A stretch of DNA of 64,000 nucleotides. Origin: Primula veris (Eukaryota; Streptophyta; Magnoliopsida; Ericales; Primulaceae). The translations under genes were made by a program, and so were the position numbers. The notes under the pieces were generated by a model that ran no database searches, was not told where the DNA came from, and saw only the letters and a list, made by a program, of their open reading frames with translations. Below are positions 11,314 through 22,900 of this stretch, piece after piece; within the stretch, counting starts at the first letter, position 1; each line of letters starts with the position of its first letter. The stretch spans positions 26,533,342 through 26,597,341 of the forward strand of contig OY821745.1 of the NCBI GenBank assembly GCA_963682055.1, read 5' to 3'.

Positions 11314-14300
11314 ATGGATAAAACATGGATTCACATAAAGAATAAAGTAGATCCTGCCTATCTTGCTGGAGTGAAAAACTTTACTCAGTTTGCTTATACT
11401 AACAAGGATCCTTGTTCAAAAATATATTGTCCTTGCAGAACATGTAAAAATATTTGTTATGAAGCAAGAGATGTTGTGGAAGGACATCTAGTGCAAAATG
11501 GATTTTTAAGTCAGTACCAAAGATAGACATTTCATGGCGAATCTCCTGATATTTCCAAAACTCAAGATTCTAACCAAGGAGATGATATAGTCAATTTGGT
11601 TCATGGTGTATTTGGACCTCGCTTCTATAATGGTTCTTATGAAAATATTGGACCAGAAAGTACAAGTTTTGGGCCAGATGAAGAGACCAAGAAATTTTTT
11701 AAACTCTTAGCAGATGTTGAACGTGAGTTGTATCCAAGATGTGATTCATTCACAACATTGTCATTCCTGGTGCAACTTATGCATATAAAGGTTCTTAACG
11801 GATGGAGTGATAAATCATTTGACATGTTGGTTGAATTGTTGAAGAAAGCTTTTCCGAAAGGTGAAACCTTACCTAAGTCATACTATGAAGCAAAAAAGTT
11901 TAATGAAGAGTTAGGTTTTACTTATCAAAAGATCGATGCATGTCCAGGAGATTGTATTTTATACTGGAAAAACAAAGAACACCTTAATAAATGTGATTAT
12001 TGCCATAGGTCAAGATTCAAATTACGCAAAGGAAGCTCAGATAATGAGCCCCCAATTATAACTAATGTCCCAGCTAAACAAGTTAGATACTTTCCTATAA
12101 AACCTCGTCTACAGAAATTGTTCATGTCGCATAAAACGGCATCATTAATGAGTTGGCATGAAAAACAACGTACCAAAGATGGTAAGATACAGCATCCTGC
12201 TGATTCACTTGCTTGGAAAGACTTTGATGAAAAACACCACAACTTTGCACTTGAATCTCGAAATGTTCGATTAGGTTTAGCTTCCGATGGTTTTAGCCCT
12301 TTCAAGTCGATGACTAACCCTCATAGTACATGGCCGGTTGTTCTAATGCCTTATAATTTACCGCCTTGGTTATGCATGAAACAACCATTTTTTATGTTGA
12401 GCTTGCTTATTGATGGACCCCGTTCACCTGGTAATGATATTGATGTGTTTTTGCAACCTTTAATTGAAGATTTAAAGGACTTATGGATTAATGGTTTGCT
12501 TACTTATGATGCTGCTAGCAAAACAATGTTTTGCATGCGTGTAGCGTTGATGTGGACTATTAGTGATTTTCCATCATAAGCAAATTTATCTGGGTGGAGT
12601 ACAAAAGGAGCATTCGCTTGTCTATGTTGTAACAATAATACAGCTTCACGATGGTTAAAACATGATAGAAAGTTTTGCTATATGCGGCATCGAAGATTCT
12701 TAAATTACGGACATCACTTTCGAAACGATGAAACAAATTTTGATGGAAAAGTAGAACTTGGACTTGCTCCACCACGATTGATGGGATATGATATTTTCAA
12801 ACAAGTGGAGTCGATAGTGAACAAATTTGGCAAGTCTGACCAAAAAAAGCCAGCAAATGGTAAAAGGAAAAGGACTAGTAACGAAGGAGAAGGGAATAAT
12901 GATAATAGCATGCCAAAATCCAACTGGAAAAAGAGGAGTGGTTTTTTTCAATTGCCGTAGTGGAAGGATAACTTAATTAGACATAATCTTGATATAATGC
13001 ATATTGAGAAAAATGTGTCAGAAAATGTCATTGGGACGCTATTGAATATCAAAGGAAAATCCAAGGATACTTTAAAAGCTCGATATGACCTCCAAGATAT
13101 GGGTATTCGGAACACTCTTCATCCTCAACACCTAAATAATGGAAAAATAAGTCTACCTCCTGCTGATTTTACGATGAATAAAGAAAAAATTGGTTCATTT
13201 CTAAATGTTTTAAAGAGCGTCAAAGGACATGATGGTTATTCTTCCAACATCCCCCGCCTCGTAAATGTGCAAGATAGGACCATTTCGGGTCTTAAAAGTC
13301 ACGATCATCATATTATAATGGAACACTTATTGCCGCTAGCTGTCAGGAAGGTATTACCAGATAATGTCAATCTGGCTTTGATTGAACTAAGTAACTTTTT
13401 CAGAAAGTTATGTTCAAAAGTTTTTGATTTAGAAGAAGTCCAACAGCTTGAACAACAGATTACTTTGACTCTTTGTCGTCTCGAGAATATTTTTTACACC
13501 GGCATTTTTTAATATAATGGAGCATTTGCCCATTCATTTGGCATACGAGGCAAGTATAGCTGGACCAGTACATTATCGATGGATGTACCCAATTGAAAGG
13601 TATATTTTTACATTGTAAATGTAAATTTTATTTTATATTTTATGTTGTCAAGTATTGAAATTATTTCTTACTCTTTCAGGTTTCTGCTTACTTTAAAAAA
13701 CTATGTGCGAAACCAAAGACACCCTGAAGGATCTATTGCCGAAGGATATTTGGCGGAAGAATGCTTGACATTTTGCAGTAGGTACTTGGATGATGTCGAG
13801 ACAAAATTAAGTAGGCCCTCAAGAAACGATGAGGGTAAACAGGGAGATGTTCTTTCAAGAAAAGGAAAATCGTTTCTACTTGATAACATTTCATGGAACC
13901 AAGCACATAAATACATCCTCTCAAACTCTAATGAGATTTTTCCATACATCGTGTAAGCTACTTTATACAATTACATTTATATAATATATTATATACTCTG
14001 TTTATGTTATTATTAATGTAATTTCAATATTCAGCAAGCACATTGAAATACTAAAAAGCAAAAATCGTCGTGCAAGTGAGCGTGCTATTGTGAAGATGCA
14101 CAATGAAAAGTTTTCAGATTGGTTTAGAGATCATGTAAGTCATGTATCAACTCTATTGAATGTCAGAATCTAACACTAATTGGTTTTGACATATACATAA
14201 AATTATAATGTGTTCCTTTTATAATTTATATTAGGTGCGTCAATCGAAAGATTTACCACTTACACTATAAATGGACTGAAGTTTAGGACTAAGAAACGGG

Positions 14301-14990
14301 AAGAACGGTTGAATACCCAAAATAGTGGTGTATTGCTAACTGCAGAAACAAATAGTTTTGCAAGTACTAAAGATAATCGTCCAGTTCTGGGTGAAGTTGA
14401 TTATTATGGTATTTTGGACGATATTGTTGAGATAAGATATTCAAATAACTGCAAGTTCATGCTATTTAGATGCAGTTAGGTAGATAACAAATTCGGCTTT
14501 AAAAATGATAAGTTTAACTATACGCTTGTGAACTTCAAACACCTTTTTGTACAACCAAAATCATTTATCGGATGAACCTTACATTCTAGCGTCCCAGGCA
14601 AAACAAGTTTGGTATGTACAGGATCCCGTTGAAAGAGATTGGCAAGTAGTTATGAGAATGTTTCCAAGAAATGTGTATGATATGCTTGGAAGTGAAAATG
14701 AAGAAGATATAGTGTCAAGCCAACAAGATGAATCTGAAAATGTTCAGCAATTTGATGATTCTACACCGACTTTTGAGGACAATGATCATATGGTAGTATC
14801 AAATGAGGATGCGAACCTAGTTGACCATGATGTAGCTAATGATGAAGAGAGCAATGATGACGAAGATGAAGATGCTTACCACTCGGAAGATTATCTTTTC
14901 AGTGAAGATGACGATTCTGTTGATAGTGTTCGTGACGACGAAGATATCAATAATAGTGATAGTGATGATATGGATGAGGATGATGAGTGA
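11314..14990 (+). pseudogene. CACTA transposase (TNP2-like), broken
   Basis: The pieces follow the order of plant CACTA transposases. A transposase-associated domain starts at 11314 (MDKTWIHIKNKVDPAYLAGV, later CPCRTCKN). The transposase core (Transposase_21 type) runs over 11596-13512, with WPVVLMPYNLPPWLCMK and NLDIMHIEKNVSENVIGTLL. A DUF4218-like part spans about 13520-13950 (HLPIHLAYEA, HYRWMYPIER, then RNQRHPEGSIAEGYLAEECL after an intron ending near 13679). DUF4216-like sequence near 14280-14650 (DYYGILDDIVEIRYS, ILASQAKQVWYVQDPV) leads into a strongly acidic tail ending at 14990. Defects are TAG near 11524 where W is expected, TAA near 12577 where Y is expected in FPSYxNLSGWS, TAG near 12958 where Y is expected before WKDNLIRH, a frameshift near 13490, and stop/frame changes near 14477 and 14570. 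No second element gene was recognised. Confidence 0.9.
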
Positions 14991-15244
14991 TATTTTACTT
15001 TAGCTTTTAATTTTTTTTTCTTAGAACTCGAGAGTATTACAGACTATGTTTTGTGCCGTAAAAGCAACGTTATTTAAATATTAATTTCATAATTTAATGG
15101 ATCTTAATTTGTTAATTCGTTAAATTTATTTTGTATCGTGTAACTTTTTTGTGTTGAGTTGTATTCTTTTATGAATGGGAGACTTCCTAAATTATGCATT
15201 TGAGATGTTTACAGAATTCCAATATAATATTATATAATTCGCTT

Positions 15245-15709
15245 CAGGTTGACCTTTTCGAGATGGTAGTGAACCGTTTTAAAAGATACATTTGAGACAG
15301 TTCTAACACTGCCATTTTTTACCTTTTGAGACGGTAGGTAACCGCCTCAAAGACCCATTCGAGACTGTTGCAACACTTAAAAACCGCCTCAACAATCCAT
15401 TTGATACGGTTTCAACACTACCGTCTCAACTTTTTCGAGACGGTTAAAAACCGCCTCAAAAATCCATTTGAGACGGTTGCAACACTACCGTCTCGACTTA
15501 TTCAAGACGGTTGAAAAACTGTCTCCAAAGATGCATTTGAGACGGTTTTAGCAGTACCGTCTTTAATACTATTTAGAGATGGTTGCAACCCTCTTGAAAC
15601 GCCCTTTGTTGAGACGGTTCGTTAAACCGTCTCAAAAACCTTTAGAGACGGTTTATTTGCCTTTTGAGACGGTTTTCTACCGTCTCAATTGTTGATATTT
15701 GGAGTAGTG
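15245..15709. repeat. Right subterminal repeats of the CACTA element
   Basis: GAGACGGTT, ACCGTCTCAA and ACCGCCTCAA recur at 20-40 bp spacing over about 460 bp, roughly twenty copies in both orientations. The array is much denser than at the left end, as is common in CACTA elements. Confidence 0.85.
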
Positions 15710-15712
15710 TCG

Positions 15713-16861
15713 GTACGTCAGTTCAACTATTGTTTTCGTCTATAACCAGTTCGGTATGACCTAGGTACGCCACATGGTCGCAAAGAGCACGTGTCCGGTA
15801 ATTTTTCGATACAACTGAGAAAATTAATTAATTTTTTTCTTTAAAATATAAGTTTATTTATATAAGAATGTAGATATTTTAGAATACAACTATAATGAAT
15901 TAATTAAATTTAGTTTACACATTGTTTATAACAATTATATAACTTTGACCGAAAACAGTCGTACTTAACTATATCTTGTCCATTAAGTTTGTTAATGTGT
16001 TAGTATAAGATCTTAATGCGTAACTTGTATCATATATATAAATTAAATGTTTTTCAAATTGAGGCAACATTTACGTATCAAACCCAAATATTATAATTTT
16101 TATTGTCTTTATATTCGAATCATAGAAATTGCGATACTCAACTCGTTCATGTGCAACATAGGTTAAAGCATATCAAACTTATACCTATTCTCACATTTTA
16201 ACAACATAATATTGTATTAATTATATTTTATATATATAGAATAATTTATATATATATATATATAAGAGTTTGTGTCAAATGAGAAAAACCCCAAGTTTGG
16301 TCCTTTCCATCACAGGGCGACTCAGAGTCACAGCCATTGGATATTGCTACAGTTAAAATATGAAATGTATTGTAGTAATATCCAATGGCTGTGTATTCTG
16401 AGTCACTCTAACTCAGAGTCAGCTACGCTGCTTTCCACAGAGTTACAAAGGAATATGGAGGGGGTTATTGTAGAGTGACACCTATACACCAGCCATGATA
16501 ATTCCAATTACCACCTAAAAAGTTAGCACATGTGGTTTGAAAAAAACTCTTTCATCAGATAGTCGTGAGTTTTGTACTGTTAAAAATATGGAGAGATAAT
16601 ATGAATGATGTTATGCACTAAATGTTTATAAATATTTGAATCATGTTTTTTTAATAGATAAGTTTACAAAATTGTACTAAAGGCAGGATTAAAATTCTCT
16701 ATGGTTTATAAAATATAAATTTACTTTTCCAAAGGGAGCGTCAAAGTAAATTAACCCAGAAAAGACAGAATAATCAATCAATTATGTACTTTTTTTTATT
16801 TATTAAATCAGTTCTTCGAGTCAGCTTTCAGCAACGACACGTCACCCGGCTGAGCCACCAT
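15713..16861. other. Intergenic region upstream of the MEE44-like gene
   Basis: AT-rich, no gene. It contains a strong hairpin at 16318-16407 (listed separately) and a TA-repeat near 16230-16265. The part nearest 16936 should contain the promoter of the downstream gene. Confidence 0.5.
16318..16407. repeat. Hairpin-forming inverted repeat, about 35-bp arms
   Basis: The arm beginning CGACTCAGAGTCACAGCC and continuing CATTGGATATTGCTACA is matched by its reverse complement at about 16371-16407 (TGTAGTAATATCCAATGG, then CTGTGT and GAGTCAC), with few mismatches and a loop of about 18 bases. A third partial copy, ACTCAGAGTCAGC, follows at about 16410. It could be a small MITE or a transcribed hairpin. 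I saw no known microRNA. Confidence 0.65.
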
Positions 16862-16922
16862 CTCTCTCTCTATATATATACATACATATTACATATATAG
16901 ATACATATATATATATATATGA
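16862..16922 (+). promoter_or_regulatory. Candidate core promoter / 5' leader: CT-run followed by TATA-rich tract
   Basis: A CT microsatellite (TCTCTCTCTCTATATATATA) and several TATATA blocks lie just upstream of the ATG at 16936. CT-rich leaders and TATA boxes are common in plant promoters. The transcription start cannot be placed from sequence alone, and the last TA run is too close to the ATG to be the TATA box of this start. Confidence 0.35.
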
Positions 16923-16935
16923 TCTGATTATAGTA

Positions 16936-19900
16936 ATGAAGAAGAATAAATCATCAATGGACGCGAAGCAGATAATCGACTCTCTCACCTCCCACATCTC
17001 TCTCTACAACTCCTCTCTCTCTCCCTCTCTTAATCCAAACCCTAACCCTCTCCGATCCCAAATCCTCCGCTGGTTCACCTCTCTCTCTCTACCCCACCGC
17101 CTTTCCCGCCTCACCGTCACCGACCCCACCTTCACCCAAATCCTTATAAAAATGGCAATCAAGGTTAAAACCAGCGGTCATGGATCCTTCATCGTGTTGC
17201 CGGATTTGCCTGAGGAGGGAGGTTTACCGGGTTTGTGCTTTAAAAGGTCCGAGGGGGTTGTTTTGAGGGCTTGGGAGAGGAGCGGGGCAGAGAGGGAGGT
17301 TAGAGAGGCGGTGAGGATGTTCGGGTCTAGAGAGGGAGAGAGGGAGTGTGGGGGAGAGTGGGGTGGTGTGGATTCGGTTACGGTTTCTTCGAGCTTCGTC
17401 GAGAATGTTGGTTCATTTGTCGGTAAGTGGTTTATATTTATTTAAATTTTAGTTGCATTTTCTAGAATTAAAGGTTAGTTGCATTTTGTTGATATTGTAA
17501 AGGGTAATTTTATATCGTAGTTGAAGTTAGCTTATTTATTTCTATATGTTTACACGGGTAGGCTATTTCTAGGGCTTGGGAGAGGAATGGGGTGGAGAGG
17601 GAGGTTTGGGAGGCCGTTAGGATGTTCGGGTCTAGGGGGGGGGGGGGGGCAGGGGGGGTCGATTCGGTTACGGTTTGTTCGAGTTTCGTCGAGAATGTTG
17701 GTTCTTTTGTTGGTGAGTGATTTATATGTTTTCGAATCTTTGTGTTTTATTGTGGTTATTGGGTGAAAAAGAACATAGTTGCATTTTGTTGATATTGAAA
17801 AGAGTATTTTTTATATTGTAGTTGAAGTTAGGTTATTTTTATATACCAGTCCCGCCTCACCGTCACCGACCCAATCTTCTCTCCTACCCTCGTTAAAATG
17901 GCGATCAAGCTCAAATCCAACTGTCACGGATTGTTCATCGTGTTACCCGATCTCCCTGAGGAGGGAGGTTTACCGAGTTTGTGCTTTAAAAGGTCCGAGG
18001 GGGTTATGTATAGGGCTTGGGGGAGGAGTGGGGCGGAGAGGGAGGTTTGAGAGGCGGTCAGGCTGTTCGGATTTAAAGAGGTGGTGAAGGAGGGAGAGAG
18101 AGGGGGGGATGTGGGAGAGTGGGGCGGTGTTGATTCTGTTACGGTTTGTTCGAGTTTCGTGGAGAGCGTTGCTTCGTTTGTTAGTCAGTGATTTATATGC
18201 TATGTTGCACGGATACAGATACGGGTATCGTATCCGATACGATACAGATACGCGGATACGGATTTTTTGAAAATTTAGGATACGATACTGCTAGGATACG
18301 TCAATCATTAAAATATTAATATATTTTATATATAATAAAAGGTAGCTAAAAAACATTCAAACCAAAAATTAGTATTTAGTTACACTTGAAACTTTAGCTG
18401 AACATAACAATTGTCCATTCTTTCCCTATATTAGCGTGTAGGTACATATATCTGTTGAGTAAACAAATGAAGTGTGAAACTCAAAGTAGATCTAAAAGTA
18501 AATTTATCCCTTTTATGTTTTACTTCTTTTTTTCCCCAAATTTTTTTTTAAAATATTATTTTTCAACCCACCGTATCCAAACGTATCCACACTGTATCCT
18601 AGCCGTATCCAAACTGGTCAAACCTCAAAATAGTCAACGATACTCCAATCCCCGTATCGGATACCGTATCCCCGTATCGGGGGCGTATCCGTATCCGAAA
18701 CTTCAAAAAAAAAAGTTTCCGTGCTACATAGTTTATATGTATTCAAATTTTTGATTTTATTGTAGTGATTGGGTGAAAAAGAACTTAGTTAGTTGCATTT
18801 TGTTTTGAAATAAATAATTAGTTGCATTTTGTTGATATTGAAAAGAGTAATTTTTATATTGTAGTTGAAGCTAGGTTATTTTTATATAGCAGTCCCGCCT
18901 CACCATCACCGACCCGGCCTTCTCCCTCATCCTCATTAAAATGGTGATCAAGGTTAAAACCAGTGGTCACGGATCGTTCATCGTGTTACCGGATCTTCCT
19001 GAGGAGGGAGGGATACCGGGTTTGTGTTTTCGGAGGTTCGAGGGGGTTGTTTCTAGGGCTTGGGAGAGGAGTATGGCGGAGAGGGAGGTTAGGGAGGCGG
19101 TGAGGCTGTTCGGGTCTAGAGAGGGGGAGAGGGAGTGTGGGGGAGAGTGAGGTGGGGTGGATTTTGTTACGGTTTTTTCGAGTTTTATCGAGAACGTTGG
19201 CTCGTTCGTTGGTGAGTGGTTTCGTATTTATTTCGTGTTTTTGTGTTTTATTGTAGTTATTGGGTGACAAAAACACCACTTTATGTACATAGTTAGTTGC
19301 ATTTTTATTTTTTGAAATAAATAGTTTGTTGCATTTGGTTGAAGTTAGGTTATTTTTATACCAGTCCCGCCTCGCCATCACTGAACTGACCTGCTCCCTC
19401 TTCCTCGTCCGGATGGTGATCAAGCTCAAATCGAACGGTCATGGAACCTTCACCGTGTTACCGGATCTCCCTGAGGATAATATACCGGGGATTTGTTATC
19501 GGAGGTCCGAGGGGGTGATTTCTAGGGCCTGTAAGAGAAGTGGGGAGGAGGGGGAGGTTAGAGAGACATTTTGTAGATATTAGAAAGAGTAGTTTTTATA
19601 TTGTAGTTGAAGTTAGGTTATTGTAGTGCTATGTTGCACGGATACGGGTATATGATATCTACGCTGATTCCTATTTTTGTAAATTTAGGATATGATACGG
19701 GTAGGATACGTTGATTGCTTTTGATATAATTTTTTATAAGTGCTAAGATTACAGTATCAAAAATATAAATGTGAAAAGAATGAAGTCAATTTCATGCATT
19801 AGTCATACATGTTGAGTCGAAAGTCATGAGAATTGAGATAGACACTCAATTTGAAAAAAAAAAAACAATTTTGCCCAACATATCCGATACCCATATCAGT

Positions 19901-22900
19901 GGCGCGCTGTATCCGGTCGATCAAACACAGAAAAAGTCAACGATACTCTAAATCACGTATTGTATACCGTATCCACGGCGCATCTGTATCGTATCATTAT
20001 CCGATATTTTTTTATTTATTTTTAAGTGTCTGTGATACAAAGTTGTAGTGTAAAATTAGGTGAAATATCATTCTATTATAATAAGTCAACCCAAGCCAAA
20101 TGAGGCTGCCCAATTTAGCCCTTTTTTTCCAAAAATACCCCTACACCTTTATATTAATTAAAATAATACCATACTCCCATAAAAATATAAAAAGTAAAAA
20201 CTAATAAAACTATTTATTCCTCTTTAACAAGCAAACATTCTTTTAAATCTTAAACTATGTTTTTTTTTGTATTATCCACATATTTATATCATAACTATAC
20301 ATATTTTCTATATTTTTATTACATTACGTGCCGCACACGCAACGCGTGGGGCACGATTACTAGTATATAATAGACAAAGAATACATAATTAGTTGCATTT
20401 TGTAGATACTGAAAAGAGTAACATTTGTATGGTACTTAGTAGACTAGTAGTTGAAGTTTGCTTGTTATAACTGGGTGAAAACAGTTCCTTTTATAAACAA
20501 CGACATAGTTGTTGGAGTCTAGAGAGGGAGAGAGTTACGAAGACTGTGAGGGCAAATCTGTTAATGAATGTTCGACTCTCGTCAAGATTGTTGATACATT
20601 TGTTGGTATGTTGTATTCTTGTTTTGGTAGTTTTATGTACTAACTTTGAGTAACTACTTAGTTTGCTGATGAGGGAGGATGGAAAGATAGTATCTTTTTT
20701 CGTGGCAATAGTGAAAGTAGATGATTGTAGTGTATTTAGGTTATTTTTTGTAAGAATTAGAATAAGACACTTGAATGATGAATATTTTTCTGGCTCTAAA
20801 TGATACATCGCTATTTTTATTATGACTTGCAGTACGAGACCATTCTTCTGGCTGTTTAAAATGTCCTGCTCTAGAATAGCCACATCGCCTCTTATATATA
20901 TTATATTACTGCTTTGGCATTAGAACTATGCTATAACACATTTAGAGTGTGCTTTTGCATGTCAAATAGACATATGTACTTGAAAGTTGAAGTAAAAGGC
21001 AAACAAGCTTGTGCTTTACCATATTTTATCCTTTTATTATAGTCTGTATATGTTCTATGGGTCAAAATGGCATAGTTGAAACTTAATTATTTTGCATCGT
21101 TTTAACATATTAGCAATCGTTACTTATTTCTTAGTATTGTTATGAATTTTGTCGCATAATCCCCACTACGCATATTAGGTTTTTTGTCAAGATCAGAAGT
21201 ACACCATCTTTTTTTTCTGGCTGATGAAATTTTCTGCTCAAGACTAGCCACATTGCCCCTTGTTATATACTGTATATACTGTGTTAGGATTAGAACTATG
21301 CGGGAAAACATTAGAGGGCTCAAACGCGGTTCTACACTAAGGGATACCTCTTCTCTTCATGGTGAATTTCAACTATTAGGTTAAGAAACAATCCCACCTA
21401 CCATTCCAGATTTTAAAACCCAGAATTATTTCAAAAAAGTTAACAACTCCCTTATGGTAATTAGTATATGGGGCCTGTTAGCTACAGTTTGTTCTGAAGG
21501 GTTTACACCATAACATGGTAATGGTCAAATGGCTGAGGAAGGACAAATTACACAAATGGCCCCTCATGCATTTCCAGGGTAAATTTGGGGGTTACAGATC
21601 AGTGTTCATTTCTTAATTAGTACCAGATTAGTCACTAGACTAGTGGCAGTTACTAGAATGTGTATAGAATCTGTAGTAATGAGTCAAATCGAAACAATGA
21701 CTTGAGTGTATACATAGGCCATATACTACCCTGAATATTATGAAAGAAACATCCTGAATTTGCAGTGGCAAAAAATTGGTAAATCGGTTTGGAAACACCT
21801 TAAGTCCGAACTTCTGATGACTTAACAGACACCCGAGTGATTCCGTAGAGATGCATCTTGTCTAATTATTAAACATGCGTCAAAAATTCCCAACTTTGTC
21901 AAAACTCAACATTTTCTCGTAAAAAGGTTTTCTTTGCTATTATACTTTTTTATATCGGCCCATATCATCAGCTCGGCCTCAAATGATGATGTGACTATTG
22001 CTAGCATCCTCCTATGCCTTTTTCTAAAAATATATGTATCATTTTACTATGTTGAGCCATTGGTATTAATTCTTTTTACTTGGGCAGATATTATGGATAG
22101 GATTTCGGATGGGAGGTTCTTGAGCGGGGAGGAGATCGGGTTAGGGGATGAGTGGGTTGAATTGGACTGGTTAAAAGCGAAAGGATATTACGGGATTGAA
22201 GCTTTTGTGGCAAATCGATTGGAGGTAGCTCTAAGGCTCTCGTGGATGAATTTTAATGGTGGGAAGAAAAGAGGGGTGAAATTGAAAGAAAAGATAAATG
22301 CTGCTGGTATCGCAGCGAACGTATATTGGAGAAAGAAAGGGTGTGTGGACTGGTGGGGAAAGTTAGATGATTCTACCAGGAGGAGCGTATTTCGTGTGTT
22401 CTTAGGAAAAACAGCTAAACCTCTGGTAATGCTTCTTTCAGATAAATAGAAAACTTCGCCTCTCTTTTTTCCAATTTAGTCGAACTATTACTTAAATTGA
22501 ATGAAATGCCATAGGGAATTGAATGATTTACAAAATAGAGGGAAAATGCTTGTACTCGTTAGCTAATTGCTTTAACGTGTTAAGCTTTTTCTTTTTTGCT
22601 GCACGCGATTGAAATTCAATTTCATATCATAAAACAGTTCAGAAAGTTCAAACATTTATTTACACCTGATACGACTTGCCAGATGAGAAGTTTTATAGTT
22701 TTAAAGCATCGCTATGTGTAACATTTGGCGGATATTTGAACTCTTGTGAAACCTATGTGTTCACCAGACATCAGTTTAGACATAAGGGTTGACTTAAGTT
22801 GCTAACTGGAAATAAGTTGATAGTTACTTACATATTCTGGTTATTTATAACTTCAACGTTTTTATCAGTGTTGTAAAAATGCGACTAATTGGCGATTAGT

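Larger units (their letters stand above)
9656..15709 (+). mobile_element. Full-length CACTA (CMC/En-Spm) transposon, 6054 bp, inactive
   Basis: The left end is CACTACTAGAAATAGTGG and the right end is TGATATTTGGAGTAGTG, so both termini carry the CACTA signature in inverted orientation. TCG lies immediately outside each end (9653-9655 and 15710-15712), the 3-bp target duplication expected for this superfamily. Subterminal repeats of the GAGACGGTT type are present at both ends, most densely at the right. The interior encodes a TNP2-like transposase in the + orientation, broken by stops and frameshifts. The element therefore cannot move on its own, although its ends may still be recognised by a related transposase. 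Confidence 0.93.

Noticed and set aside
14547..14990. Acidic 147-codon frame as an independent gene
   Set aside because: It is the C-terminal part of the CACTA transposase (ILASQAKQVWYVQDPV plus acidic tail), separated from the rest only by a frameshift.
18941..19583. Short frames reading LPDLPEE as separate genes
   Set aside because: They are degenerate copies of exon 1 of the MEE44-like gene inside its first intron and lack the rest of the gene.
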